35,117 nt of DNA from Butyricicoccus_A sp963601915 (GTDB lineage: Bacteria; Bacillota; Clostridia; Oscillospirales; Butyricicoccaceae). Below, piece by piece: positions 1 through 8,311 of the stretch (its first letter is position 1; each line of letters begins with the position of its first letter). The notes beneath the pieces are model-generated. The model searched no databases and was not told the origin of the DNA. It saw only the letters and a program-made list of their open reading frames with translations. Location: assembly GCA_963601915.1 (NCBI GenBank), contig CAVCGL010000023.1, positions 1 to 35,117 on the forward strand. Reading direction: 5' to 3'. The position numbers and the translations under genes were made by a program.

Positions 1-41
1 TCTGGGCTGTATCGCTTGTTCTTGTGTCTCTTTCTTGGCAT
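1..41 (-). CDS. IS3-family OrfA transposase, N-terminal fragment
   Basis: Only 13 complete codons are visible, MPRKRHKNKRYSP, starting at the ATG at 41-39. A basic start followed by a K-x-Y-S/D-P/G motif is typical of the helix-turn-helix OrfA of IS3-family elements. AGGGG at 55-51 is a Shine-Dalgarno site 9 bases before the ATG. The protein differs from the OrfA start at the right edge, so the two edges carry different elements. The family call rests on a short stretch plus the terminal structure. Confidence 0.6.
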   Translation of the reverse strand, partial: MPRKRHKNKRYSP

Positions 42-45
42 AATA

Positions 46-108
46 ATAGTCCCCTCATTGCAGTCTCGAAATTTTTGCTATTTCGAGTGTCTACTCTAAG
101 GGGACTAT
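46..108 (-). promoter_or_regulatory. Terminal hairpin covering the OrfA ribosome binding site
   Basis: ATAGTCCCCT at the IS terminus pairs perfectly with AGGGGACTAT just before orfA (10 bp), enclosing an inner 8-bp hairpin CTCGAAAT/ATTTCGAG. The inner arm contains the AGGGG Shine-Dalgarno of orfA. A transcript entering from outside the element would carry both arms and could hide the site. A transcript starting inside the arm would not. IS10 and IS50 are known to protect themselves from external transcription in this way; applying it here is inference. Confidence 0.55.
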
Positions 109-212
109 ATCAGTGTGCAGCGGAGCGGGAATTCTGTTATATATTCTGGCGTCTATCATTATGCCGGTACGGGAATATTAACAATTATCCGGGACAAATT
201 CACGGCAAGCCC

Positions 213-241
213 TTGTCACTGGCGGGTGGATTTGTTACAAT
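213..241 (+). promoter_or_regulatory. Sigma-A type promoter for the cyclophilin gene
   Basis: TTGTCA (213-218), a 17-base spacer and TACAAT (236-241). It predicts a start near 248 and a leader of about 100 bases before the gene at 349. The stretch from the IS end at 113 to this promoter shows no gene. Confidence 0.7.
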
Positions 242-348
242 ACTATATAGTATCTATTTGAAAACAGCTGCGGATGCACAGCAATTTGCGCGCATTCGTT
301 CAGCACAAACGCGGGTATTCCGCAGAGAAAAAGGAGACAGTAACTCTC

Positions 349-867
349 ATGACAAATCCTATTGTCACCATTGAAATGGAAGATGGCGGCGAGATTCAGA
401 TCGAGCTGTACGCCGAAACTGCGCCGAACACAGTAAGAAACTTTGTTAGCCTGGTATCCAAGGGCTTTTATGACGGCACGACATTCCATCGCGTCATCCC
501 GGGCTTTATGATTCAGGGCGGCGATCCGGAAGGCACCGGCATGGGCGGTCCGGGATATACGATTCCGGGCGAGTTCGCCATGAACGGCTTCCACAACGAC
601 CTGAAGCACACCCGCGGCGTTTTGTCGATGGCTCGTGCGATGGATCCGAATTCTGCCGGTTCGCAGTTCTTTATTATGGTAGAAGATGCGCCGCATCTGG
701 ACAATCAGTATGCAGCCTTCGGCCGAGTGATCACCGGCATGGATGTTTGCGACCGCATTGTGGCAACGCGCACCAATTTCCGTGATATGCCGCTCAAGCC
801 GCAGGTTATGAAGAGCGTGACCGTAGAGACCTTTGGCGAAAGCTTTGATGAGCCGGAGAAGGTTTGA
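349..867 (+). CDS. Cyclophilin-type peptidyl-prolyl cis-trans isomerase
   Basis: A 172-residue single-domain cyclophilin that isomerises Xaa-Pro bonds during folding. No signal peptide is seen, so it should be cytoplasmic. Family hallmarks are visible in order: TAPNTVRNF, the active-site FHRVIPGFMIQGGDPEGTG segment (Arg and Phe of the site present), the GPGYTIPGEF loop, MARAMDPNSAGSQFFI and the LDNQYAAFGRVITGMD strand. The ATG at 349 was chosen because AAGGAG lies 12 bases upstream. An in-frame ATG at 274 would add 25 residues unlike the family and has no ribosome site. The gene is monocistronic: its own promoter lies upstream and a strong terminator follows 23 bases after the stop. Confidence 0.93.
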   Translation: MTNPIVTIEMEDGGEIQIELYAETAPNTVRNFVSLVSKGFYDGTTFHRVIPGFMIQGGDPEGTGMGGPGYTIPGEFAMNGFHNDLKHTRGVLSMARAMDPNSAGSQFFIMVEDAPHLDNQYAAFGRVITGMDVCDRIVATRTNFRDMPLKPQVMKSVTVETFGESFDEPEKV

Positions 868-889
868 TCGGACTGTTTCTGACAAGCTG

Positions 890-917
890 AAGACCGCGCT
901 CTGTGCGCGGTCTTTTT
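890..917 (+). terminator. Rho-independent terminator after the cyclophilin gene
   Basis: Perfect 10-bp stem AAGACCGCGC / GCGCGGTCTT with a five-base loop, followed by a T run. It separates the cyclophilin gene from the ABC-F gene. Confidence 0.9.
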
Positions 918-961
918 CAGTGGGATAACAAGGAAGATTACAATAATGGAGGTCAAAACTG

Positions 962-2845
962 TTGGCAGACATCAGTATCAAAGGACTGAATCAGTTTTTT
1001 GGAGAAAATCAAATTCTGCATGACATCACATTTGATATTTTTCCAGGAGAAAAGGTAGCAATCGTAGGGCCGAACGGCGCGGGAAAAACCACGCTGTTTC
1101 GCGTCATTACCGGCGAATTGCCGTATGAGACCGGCACGATTTCGATTGCCAAAAATCGCACGGTCGGCGTCATCGACCAGATTCCGGTCTATGAGCCGGG
1201 CGACACCGTAGAGCAGATTTTGCGCTCTGCCTTTCATCGCATCGCGGAGGTGCGCCAGCGCATGACAGCGCTGGAAGTACAGATGGAGAAAAACGATGAT
1301 TCGCAGATTCTCAAGCAGTACGGCGCTTTGCAGGCGGAATTTGAAGCGATGGGCGGTTACGCGCTGGATTATGAAGTAGATAAAGTATGTAATGGTCTGG
1401 AGATTCCAAAGGAAATGCGATCTCAGCCGTTTGATGTGCTGTCCGGCGGCGAAAAGACCCGCGTGAATCTGGCACGCATCATCCTGGAAGACACGGATAT
1501 TTTGCTGCTGGATGAGCCGACCAACCATCTGGATCTGGACGCTGTCGAGTGGCTGGGCAATTTTCTGTCGGAATATAAGGGAACCGTGGTCACGATTTCT
1601 CATGACCGCTATTTCCTCGACCAGTGCTGTGACCGCATCATTGAGCTGTTTGAAGGGCATGCGGATTTCTATGCCGGTTCGTACAGCTATTATGCGGAAG
1701 AACGCAAGCTGCGCTTTGCCCAGCGTATGGCAGAGCATGAAAACCAGATGGAAGAGCTCAAGCGATTGCAGGATCAATCGCGCAAGATGCATCAGTGGGG
1801 CACGGAGAAAATGCATAAGCGCGCCTTTTCCATTGATAAGCGCATTGCCCGCATGACAGTCGCAGACCGCCCGAAGCAGCAGAAAAAGATGTCCATGCAG
1901 TTCGGCGATCCGAACTATGAGACAGAGAATGTGCTCAAGGTTCGCGGCATCTGCAAGAGCTTTGACGGACGGCAGGTGCTGCATGATGTCACGTTCAGCG
2001 TGAAAAACGGCGAGCGCGTGGCCATTTTGGGCGACAACGGCACCGGCAAAACGACATTGCTCAACATTATTTTGGGCTATGAGGCGGCGGACAGCGGCAC
2101 AATCAAAAAGGGCGAGGGACTCAAGCCTGCCTATTTGCCGCAGGTCGTTCATTTTGAGGATGAAAACCGCACCCTCGTAGACACACTGATTTATGAGAAG
2201 AACGTCACGCCGCAGACCGCGCGCAATCGTCTGGGACGATTCCAGTTCTCCGGCGAGGATGCGCTCAAGCCGGTAGCCAAGCTGTCCGGCGGTGAAAAGA
2301 GCCGTCTGCGCCTGTGTGAGCTCATGTATGACCCGCTCAATATGCTCGTGCTCGACGAGCCGACCAACCATTTGGACATTTTATCCCGTGAATGGATTGA
2401 GGAGGCCATTGAGGGCTTTACCGGAACCCTGCTGTTTGTCTCGCATGACCGCTATTTTGTGTCTCGATTTGCCAACCGCATCATCGTGCTGATGGATGGA
2501 GAAATGATTGATTTTACCGGCAATTATGAGCAGTATCTTGCGTTCCGCGAGCGAAAAGCCGCAGAAAAAGCGGCTGCCGTGACACCGAAGCCGAAAAAAG
2601 AAAAGCCCAAGCCGAAGGGCGGCACCAAGCAGCTGGAAAAGAAGATTGCCAAGCTGGAGCGCGAAATTTCTCAATGCGAGGAACAGAGCGCCGCATTGGA
2701 TGAACAGATGGCTGCTGCGGCGAGCAATCCGGGCAAGTTAATGGAGCTTGCCAATCAGAAGGATGAAGTAGAAAACCAATTGATGGAACTGATGGAACAG
2801 TGGGAAGAGCTGTCCGCGCAGCTGGAGGAAATGCAGGACGCATGA
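962..2845 (+). CDS. ABC-F family ATPase, ribosome-associated (YdiF/Uup-like)
   Basis: This 627-residue protein has two ABC nucleotide-binding domains in tandem and no membrane segment, the ABC-F layout. These proteins bind the ribosomal E site and relieve stalling, or in some subfamilies protect against antibiotics. Domain 1 has Walker A GPNGAGKT (36-43), signature LSGGEKTR and DEPTNHLD with Asp184-Glu185. Domain 2 has GDNGTGKT (357-364), LSGGEKSR and Asp465-Glu466. A basic linker rich in Lys, Pro and Ala near 545-565 leads into a C-terminal coiled coil, as in YdiF and Uup. Translation starts at TTG (962) with GGAGG 9 bases upstream; no ATG fits. The stop overlaps the start of the next gene (ATGA), so the two are probably translationally coupled. 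The exact subfamily cannot be settled by eye. Confidence 0.92.
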   Translation: MADISIKGLNQFFGENQILHDITFDIFPGEKVAIVGPNGAGKTTLFRVITGELPYETGTISIAKNRTVGVIDQIPVYEPGDTVEQILRSAFHRIAEVRQRMTALEVQMEKNDDSQILKQYGALQAEFEAMGGYALDYEVDKVCNGLEIPKEMRSQPFDVLSGGEKTRVNLARIILEDTDILLLDEPTNHLDLDAVEWLGNFLSEYKGTVVTISHDRYFLDQCCDRIIELFEGHADFYAGSYSYYAEERKLRFAQRMAEHENQMEELKRLQDQSRKMHQWGTEKMHKRAFSIDKRIARMTVADRPKQQKKMSMQFGDPNYETENVLKVRGICKSFDGRQVLHDVTFSVKNGERVAILGDNGTGKTTLLNIILGYEAADSGTIKKGEGLKPAYLPQVVHFEDENRTLVDTLIYEKNVTPQTARNRLGRFQFSGEDALKPVAKLSGGEKSRLRLCELMYDPLNMLVLDEPTNHLDILSREWIEEAIEGFTGTLLFVSHDRYFVSRFANRIIVLMDGEMIDFTGNYEQYLAFRERKAAEKAAAVTPKPKKEKPKPKGGTKQLEKKIAKLEREISQCEEQSAALDEQMAAAASNPGKLMELANQKDEVENQLMELMEQWEELSAQLEEMQDA

Positions 2846-3615
2846 AACGATTCTATCGCACGCTGTGTCTGATCTGTCTGATTGCCACGGTGGTTTGTAT
2901 TCCGTGCGCGTTGTTTATGACGACATGGCGGTTTGGTCTGTATTTCTTCGCCGCGCTGTGTGCCTGCACGGCAGTGATGTGCAAGCTGATTGCCGTGCGG
3001 GACACGGAGACCGGCACCAAGCAGCGCGTCAGTAAGTGGTTGGTGCGCTGCGGCCATGTGCTGTTTGTCGTTTGGCTGTGCTCATTTGTCGGCATAGAGG
3101 GTATGATTCTATCCGGCGCACGGTCAGAGGTGCAGGAGCCGGTAGAGGCGATTTACGTGCTGGGCGGCGGCCTGCGCGGCGATCAGCCGTCGCAAAACCT
3201 CAAAAATCGACTGGCCGTGGCAATGGATGTCATGAAGCAAAATCCCGATGCACCGGTGATTGTGTGCGGCGGACAGGGCTCGGATGAGGCGGAGCCGGAG
3301 GCTGTGGTCATGCGCCGCTGGATGGTGCAGCATGGCGCGGATTCCAGCCGCATTGTCATGGAAAAGCAGTCGCACAATACCGTGCAGAACATACAAAACG
3401 CGGAAGAGATTTGCCGACAGCGCGGCTGGAGCACGGAGCATGTCACCGTCGTGTCCAGCAGCTTTCATTTGTTCCGCGTGCGGCATATCATGCGGCACGT
3501 CGGTTTGACGCCGTCTGTGGTATCTGCTCCGGCGGGAGATCCGGCGTCTAGCGTGCTGATGTACATTCGAGAGTATTTTTCCGTTGTCAAGATGATTGTC
3601 AGCGGGTACTGGTAA
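2842..3615 (+). CDS. YdcF/DUF218 family membrane protein (SanA/ElyC-like)
   Basis: 257 residues. The first 95 or so hold about three hydrophobic segments (near 6-24, 29-46 and 70-87), followed by a DUF218 domain. Family motifs are visible: VLGGGLRGDQPS, CGGQGSDEAEPEA, a Ser-x-Asn-Thr-x-x-Asn element and VSSSFHLFR. Members such as SanA and ElyC act at the cell envelope, but their reaction is not established, so the role here is inferred only as envelope-related. The ATG at 2842 overlaps the ABC-F stop by four bases; a start farther upstream inside that gene has no ribosome site. The downstream gene begins 34 bases after the stop. Confidence 0.85.
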   Translation: MKRFYRTLCLICLIATVVCIPCALFMTTWRFGLYFFAALCACTAVMCKLIAVRDTETGTKQRVSKWLVRCGHVLFVVWLCSFVGIEGMILSGARSEVQEPVEAIYVLGGGLRGDQPSQNLKNRLAVAMDVMKQNPDAPVIVCGGQGSDEAEPEAVVMRRWMVQHGADSSRIVMEKQSHNTVQNIQNAEEICRQRGWSTEHVTVVSSSFHLFRVRHIMRHVGLTPSVVSAPAGDPASSVLMYIREYFSVVKMIVSGYW

Positions 3616-3649
3616 AGAAAAAAGAAGGACAGACGGGAGGGACACGCAT

Positions 3650-4024
3650 ATGATACGATATACCATACCCTGTGGATTGTATGCGACGGATAATGACCAT
3701 TTTCAGCTTGCAGAGATCCGCGTGTCAACAGCATTTGCGCCGCAGCTGGTTACGGGATTGCGCGCATTGCTGTGTGGAAAACTTCATGCGCTGGAATTGC
3801 GGGATGTCAAGCAAAGCGCAGTGATTTTTGGCGAGGGAAAGGTCACCTATCCGTTTCAAATTGGAGAGCGCACGGCGTATTTTTGCGAAGAAAATTTGTT
3901 CGAGATGGAGAACTTTGTACTCGACCGTTTGTTTGGAAACAAAAAAGCCAGTCAGTGCCTGTCTACCACGATCAATGGCGAAGAAGATTTGCAGATGAGC
4001 GTGGGATTATGGATAACGGAATAA
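3650..4024 (+). CDS. Hypothetical protein, 124 residues
   Basis: I do not recognise this gene. It begins at an ATG with GGGAGG 9 bases upstream; an in-frame start at 3596 inside the preceding gene is less likely. The product is soluble-looking and beta-rich by eye, with no signal peptide, no membrane segment and no Cys pair. It starts MIRYTIPCGLYATDNDHF and ends QMSVGLWITE. It sits between the DUF218 gene and prfA on the same strand with short gaps, so it may belong to the same transcript. Good start signals and co-directional spacing support a real gene; nothing supports a specific function. Confidence 0.7.
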   Translation: MIRYTIPCGLYATDNDHFQLAEIRVSTAFAPQLVTGLRALLCGKLHALELRDVKQSAVIFGEGKVTYPFQIGERTAYFCEENLFEMENFVLDRLFGNKKASQCLSTTINGEEDLQMSVGLWITE

Positions 4025-4073
4025 GAATACAAATATTATAATTTGATTAAGAAAATACAAGGAGTTGAAATTC

Positions 4074-5147
4074 ATGCTGGAAAAGCTGGAAGGGCTTGCC
4101 GATCGGTATGATGAGCTGGAAAACCAGCTTGCCAGCCCGAATTTATATGATGATCCGGAGCGAGCGGCAGCACTGACAAAGGAACATCGAAATTTACAGC
4201 CGATTCTTCAGGCGTACCGCGCGTATCAGACCGCTTGTCAGGATGAGCTGGACGCCAAGGAGCTGCTGGCGGAAGCTGGCGGAGATGCCGAGATGCACGC
4301 GCTGGCACAGGAAACGTTGACGTCCAGCCGCGAGCAAAAGGAGCAGCTGGAGCAGGAGCTCAAACTGCTGCTTCTGCCAAAAGATGAACGCGATGAGCGC
4401 AGCGTTATTATGGAAATCCGTGCGGGCGCGGGCGGTGAAGAAGCGGCTCTGTTTGCCGCATCGCTGTATCGCATGTATACGATGTATGCGGACACAAAAG
4501 GCTGGAAAACCGAACGAATCAGTGATTCCGAGACCGAACTGGGAGGTTTTCGAGAGATTACCTTTAGTATTGACGGTGAAGGCGCGTTTTCGCGGCTCAA
4601 ATATGAGAGCGGCGTGCACCGCGTCCAGCGTGTGCCGGAGACCGAATCGCAGGGACGCGTGCACACCTCGACGGTTACCGTCGCTGTGCTGCCGGAAGTG
4701 GATGATGTTGAGCTGACGATTGACCCGAAGGATTTGAAGATTGATACCTATCGTTCGTCCGGTGCGGGCGGCCAGCACATCAATAAGACCTCGTCTGCGA
4801 TTCGGATCACGCACTTGCCGACCGGAATGGTTGTCGAGTGTCAGGACGAGCGAAGCCAGTTTAAGAACCGAGACAAGGCCATGAAGGTACTGCGTTCTCG
4901 CCTGTTTGAAATCAAGCAGCGCGAACAGGATGACGCGATTGCGGCGGAACGCCGCAGTCAGGTTGGTTCCGGTGACCGCTCGGAACGCATCCGCACGTAT
5001 AATTTCCCAGAAAACCGCGTGTCGGAGCATCGCATCAAGCTGACAATATACAAGCTGGATCAGTTCTTAAATGGCAATCTGGATGAGGTGCTCGATGCGC
5101 TGATTACGACCGATCAGGCAGAAAAATTGGCAAAGATGGAAAATTAA
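4074..5147 (+). CDS. prfA: Peptide chain release factor 1
   Basis: 357 residues, full length for RF1. It recognises UAA and UAG in the ribosomal A site and triggers peptidyl-tRNA hydrolysis. The GGQ catalytic motif is at 232-234 (SGAGGQHINKTSSAIR). The stop-codon reading tripeptide is Pro188-Glu189-Thr190, the PxT form of RF1 rather than the SPF of RF2. The N-terminal helical domain (roughly 1-110) is rich in Glu, Leu and Gln. The start is the ATG at 4074 with AAGGAG 9 bases upstream; an in-frame TTG at 4065 is rejected because it overlaps that site. A TATAAT at 4037-4042 in the AT-rich gap could be a local promoter, but no convincing -35 precedes it. The tsaC gene follows after 56 bases. Confidence 0.97.
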   Translation: MLEKLEGLADRYDELENQLASPNLYDDPERAAALTKEHRNLQPILQAYRAYQTACQDELDAKELLAEAGGDAEMHALAQETLTSSREQKEQLEQELKLLLLPKDERDERSVIMEIRAGAGGEEAALFAASLYRMYTMYADTKGWKTERISDSETELGGFREITFSIDGEGAFSRLKYESGVHRVQRVPETESQGRVHTSTVTVAVLPEVDDVELTIDPKDLKIDTYRSSGAGGQHINKTSSAIRITHLPTGMVVECQDERSQFKNRDKAMKVLRSRLFEIKQREQDDAIAAERRSQVGSGDRSERIRTYNFPENRVSEHRIKLTIYKLDQFLNGNLDEVLDALITTDQAEKLAKMEN

Positions 5148-5203
5148 CCAAAAGATAAAAACAATAAAAATTATACGAATAGGAATAAAAAGAAGGTCGA
5201 ATC

Positions 5204-6247
5204 ATGCAAACCAAACTGCTGTGTCCGTCGGAAGATCCGGCGGCAATTGAAAAAGCCGGTGCGCTGCTCCGCGCCGGAGAAGTCGTGGGCATCCCCACGG
5301 AAACGGTATATGGGCTCGCAGCGGATGCACTGAATCCGCAGGCAGTCAAGCGTATTTTTGAGGCAAAAGGACGCCCGCAGGATAATCCGCTGATTGTACA
5401 TATCGCGGATCTCTCGATGGTACAGGACATTGCGACGGAGTTTCCGCCGGAAGCGCAAATGCTGGCAGATGCCTTTTGGCCGGGCCCGCTGACTATCATC
5501 TTGCCGAAGCAGGATAGAATACCAATGGTAACGTCTGGGGGATTGAATACAGTTGGTATTCGCTTTCCAGTGCATCCGATGGCACAGGCCATCATTCGCG
5601 CGGCAGGTGTTCCGCTGGCGGCACCGTCTGCTAATACCTCCGGCAGACCGTCTACGACAACGGCACAGCATGTCATGGAGGATCTGCACGGCAAGATTGC
5701 GGCGGTTGTCGATGGCGGCCCGTGTTCTGTCGGTGTGGAATCAACGGTGGTTTCGCTGTGCGGAGAGCGGCCGCGCCTGCTGCGTCCGGGCGGCATTTCG
5801 CTGGAGCAGCTGCAATCTGTGCTCGGGGAAGTGGATGTAGACCGCGCACTGAAAGAAAAGATTGACGACAGCGAAAAGGTTTCGGCACCGGGCATGAAGT
5901 ACCGCCATTATGCGCCGAAGGCACCGGTGACGGTTGTGTTTGGCACACCGGAAGCCAGTGCCCAGTATATTGCCGATAAGCTGGGCGTGCACACTGGCGT
6001 GCTGTGCTTTGATGATTGCGCGCCGCTGTTTCGCGGAAAGGCTGTCGTGGAGACCTTCGGCCCGTCCGGAGATGAGGCGCAGCAGGCGCGGGAAGTGTTC
6101 GATGCGCTGCGCCGATTTGATGATACCGACTGCACGGAGATTTTTGCCCAGTGCCCGCCGTCCCGCGGCATTGGCCTTGCTGTGGCAAACCGCATCAAAA
6201 AGGCTGCTGGTTTCCATGTCATTGATTTGACGGAGGGAGACGTATGA
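5204..6247 (+). CDS. tsaC: L-threonylcarbamoyladenylate synthase (Sua5/TsaC)
   Basis: 347 residues, the long Sua5 form with an N-terminal YrdC domain (about 1-205) and a C-terminal Sua5 domain (about 215-340). It makes threonylcarbamoyl-AMP from threonine, bicarbonate and ATP, the first step of the t6A37 modification of ANN-reading tRNAs. Visible motifs are GIPTETVYGLAADA, EAKGRPQDNPLIVHI (the KxR and NPL substrate region), FWPGPLTII and PSANTSGRPSTT. The linker PGMKYRHYAPKAPV matches the conserved Sua5 interdomain segment. AAGAAGG precedes the ATG. The stop overlaps the coaE start (ATGA), so the two are coupled. An order of prfA then this gene is common in Firmicutes. Confidence 0.95.
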   Translation: MQTKLLCPSEDPAAIEKAGALLRAGEVVGIPTETVYGLAADALNPQAVKRIFEAKGRPQDNPLIVHIADLSMVQDIATEFPPEAQMLADAFWPGPLTIILPKQDRIPMVTSGGLNTVGIRFPVHPMAQAIIRAAGVPLAAPSANTSGRPSTTTAQHVMEDLHGKIAAVVDGGPCSVGVESTVVSLCGERPRLLRPGGISLEQLQSVLGEVDVDRALKEKIDDSEKVSAPGMKYRHYAPKAPVTVVFGTPEASAQYIADKLGVHTGVLCFDDCAPLFRGKAVVETFGPSGDEAQQAREVFDALRRFDDTDCTEIFAQCPPSRGIGLAVANRIKKAAGFHVIDLTEGDV

Positions 6248-6837
6248 AAATTCTCGGTTTGACTGGCGGCTCCGGCACGGGAAAAAGTGCGGCCTGTACG
6301 GCATTTGAGCAGCTGGGCTGCGGCGTTATTGATGCGGATGCGACCTATCGAACGCTGTGTGATACCTGTGAACCGATGCTGAAAGAAATACGAACTGTAT
6401 TTGGAGACGTATTTTCTACAGATGGGAAATTAGACCGCAAAAAGCTGGGAGCCGTCGTCTTTGCGGATGCGGAAAAATTGCAGCAGCTCAATGCGATTAC
6501 CCATCCGTATATCCGACAGGCTGCCAGAGAGGCGTTTGCCGCTTGCGAGGCGCGCGGCTGCCTGCTGTGCATCTATGATGCGCCGGTATTGTTCGAGGGC
6601 AAAATGGAGACACTTTGTGATAAAACCTGCGCGGTGCTCGCGGCGCGCGATACGCGCATTGCCCGCATTATGGCGCGGGATGCCATCACAGAACAATATG
6701 CCGCGCTGCGCATTGATGCCCAGCAGAGCGATGCATTTTATCGGGAACGCTGCGATTATGTCGTACAAAATGATGAGGATCTTGCGAAGCTGTATGAACA
6801 GGTGCGCAGGGTCTATGAAGATATGGTGCGCGGCTGA
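6244..6837 (+). CDS. coaE: Dephospho-CoA kinase
   Basis: 197 residues, the usual size. It phosphorylates the 3' hydroxyl of dephospho-CoA, the last step of CoA synthesis, in the cytoplasm. The P-loop GGSGTGKS occupies 8-15 within the family start MKILGLTGGSGTGKS, and VIDADATYR is the conserved Asp-Ala-Asp segment. The HPYIR and YDAPVLFE motifs also fit. Its start overlaps the tsaC stop by four bases, and the M18 peptidase gene follows after 29 bases. Together with panBCD near 30,000 it gives the first and last parts of CoA synthesis in one window, though the two groups are far apart. Confidence 0.95.
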   Translation: MKILGLTGGSGTGKSAACTAFEQLGCGVIDADATYRTLCDTCEPMLKEIRTVFGDVFSTDGKLDRKKLGAVVFADAEKLQQLNAITHPYIRQAAREAFAACEARGCLLCIYDAPVLFEGKMETLCDKTCAVLAARDTRIARIMARDAITEQYAALRIDAQQSDAFYRERCDYVVQNDEDLAKLYEQVRRVYEDMVRG

Positions 6838-6866
6838 ACGCACCAAGTCAGAAAGGATGAAATTTC

Positions 6867-8261
6867 ATGGAAAACACACTGTTCTATGACAAAAAGACCG
6901 GCTGGGATCGCATGAGCGATGCCGAGCAGGCGGCGATGATGGAGTATGCAGAGGGCTACAAGGCGTTCTTGGACGAAGCAAAGACCGAACGCGATGCCGT
7001 GCGCCGACTGCAGGCAATGGCTGAGGCGAATGGCTTTGTCGCATATACCCGCGACAAGGCAGTGAAGCCGGGAGAAAAATATTACAAAATTAACAGAAAC
7101 AAGGGAATTATACTGTTTGTAGTCGGAGAGGACGGCATGAAGAACGGTATCAATCTGTCTGCGGCACATCTGGATGCCCCGCGCATTGATATTCGCACCA
7201 TTCCGCTGTACGAAGACAACGGCATGGCTTTGTTTAAGACGCATTATTACGGCGGCATCAAGAAATACCAGTGGACAACCATTCCGATGGAGCTGCGCGG
7301 TGTCGTTTGCCGCATGACGGAAAACGGCGTGGAGTCCGTCGATGTCCGCATCGGTGATAAGCCGGGCGATCCGGTATTCGTGATTACCGATCTGCTCATT
7401 CATCTGGCGACAGACCAGATGGGCAAGACCATGATGAAGGGCATTGAAGCGGAGAATATGAATGTGCTGGTCGGTTCCAAGCCGTCCAAGTCGGACATTG
7501 AGACCTCGGATAAAATCAAGCTGTGGGTCATGGAGTTCCTCAATAAGGAATACGGCATCACAGAGGAGGACTTCCTGTCCGCAGAGCTGACCTGTGTTCC
7601 GGCATTTAAGGCTTCGGATGTGGGCTTTGACCGCTCGTTTATCGGTGCCTATGGACATGATGACCGCGTGTGCTCGTATCCGGCGGCAACCGCTCTGCTG
7701 GATCTCGAACAGACACCGAAAAAGACCTCGATGGTCATTTTGGTCGATAAGGAAGAGATCGGCTCGGACGGCGTGACCGGTATGCAGTCGCATTTCTTTG
7801 ATACGCTGGTGGCAGATCTGTGCCGCGCGGACGGCACCCTGTTTGAGGAGTGCATCGAGCGCTCTACCTGCCTGTCTGCGGACGTTTGCAATGCGTTTGA
7901 TCCGAATTATCCGAACGTTTCCGAGCGCCGCAACGATGCGCGTGTCAACTGCGGTGTGGCACTGGTCAAGTACACCGGTGCCCGCGGCAAGTCCGGTTCC
8001 TCTGATGCAACGGCAGAGCTGATGGGAAAAATGCGCTATCATTTCAATAAGAACCATGTCATTTGGCAGACCGGCCAGCTCGGCAAAGTCGATCAGGGCG
8101 GCGGCGGCACCGTAGCGATGTTCATGGCAAACCGCAATATTGATACCGTGGACTGCGGCGTGCCGGTGCTGAGTATGCACGCGCCGTTTGAGGTTATCGC
8201 AAAGCTGGATCTGTTTGCCGCATACCGTGCGTTTAAGGCATTCTATCAGATGGAACAGTAA
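6867..8261 (+). CDS. M18 family zinc aminopeptidase (aspartyl aminopeptidase type)
   Basis: 464 residues, typical of M18 peptidases, which are cytoplasmic self-assembling zinc enzymes that remove N-terminal residues from peptides, often acidic ones. Metal-binding landmarks are visible: AAHLDAPR (His-x-Asp), the catalytic Glu pair in DKEEIGSDG, and a C-terminal SMHAPFEV segment holding the last His ligand. There is no signal peptide. AAAGGATG lies a short distance before the ATG at 6867. It is the last gene of this plus-strand block and is followed by a strong bidirectional terminator. Substrate preference cannot be read from sequence alone. Confidence 0.93.
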   Translation: MENTLFYDKKTGWDRMSDAEQAAMMEYAEGYKAFLDEAKTERDAVRRLQAMAEANGFVAYTRDKAVKPGEKYYKINRNKGIILFVVGEDGMKNGINLSAAHLDAPRIDIRTIPLYEDNGMALFKTHYYGGIKKYQWTTIPMELRGVVCRMTENGVESVDVRIGDKPGDPVFVITDLLIHLATDQMGKTMMKGIEAENMNVLVGSKPSKSDIETSDKIKLWVMEFLNKEYGITEEDFLSAELTCVPAFKASDVGFDRSFIGAYGHDDRVCSYPAATALLDLEQTPKKTSMVILVDKEEIGSDGVTGMQSHFFDTLVADLCRADGTLFEECIERSTCLSADVCNAFDPNYPNVSERRNDARVNCGVALVKYTGARGKSGSSDATAELMGKMRYHFNKNHVIWQTGQLGKVDQGGGGTVAMFMANRNIDTVDCGVPVLSMHAPFEVIAKLDLFAAYRAFKAFYQMEQ

Positions 8262-8277
8262 GAGAAACGATTGCAAA

Positions 8278-8308
8278 AAAATGGCGCTGCCGCAGGCAGC
8301 GCCATTTT
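8278..8308 (+). terminator. Bidirectional terminator between convergent genes
   Basis: Perfect 14-bp stem AAAATGGCGCTGCC / GGCAGCGCCATTTT with loop GCA. A run of A on the left and T on the right lets it end both the plus-strand M18 gene and the minus-strand sirtuin gene, which stops at 8312. Confidence 0.92.
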
Positions 8309-8311
8309 CGT

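Larger units (their letters stand above)
1..112 (-). mobile_element. Left-edge IS3-family insertion sequence, 5' end only
   Basis: Reading the minus strand from 112 downward gives a TG-starting terminus (TGATATAGTCCCC), a hairpin-rich leader of about 70 bases and the start of an OrfA-like transposase gene that runs off the window. The terminal arm (99-108) is a perfect 10-bp inverted repeat of 46-55, and 65-72/80-87 form an 8-bp hairpin between them. The outer boundary at 112 is inferred from the TG...CA rule for IS3 ends. The rest of the element and its target duplication lie outside the window. Confidence 0.7.

Noticed and set aside
274..348. Upstream in-frame start for the cyclophilin
   Set aside because: No Shine-Dalgarno site before 274, and the 25 extra residues do not resemble the family.
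928..944. Promoter directly before the ABC-F gene (TTCAGT-17-TACAAT)
   Set aside because: The predicted transcript would start inside or after the ribosome site at 948-952, and the -35 is poor.
953..2371. 472-codon open frame on the minus strand
   Set aside because: It lies antisense to the ABC-F gene, has no ribosome site and no family motif; it results from codon bias in GC-rich genes.
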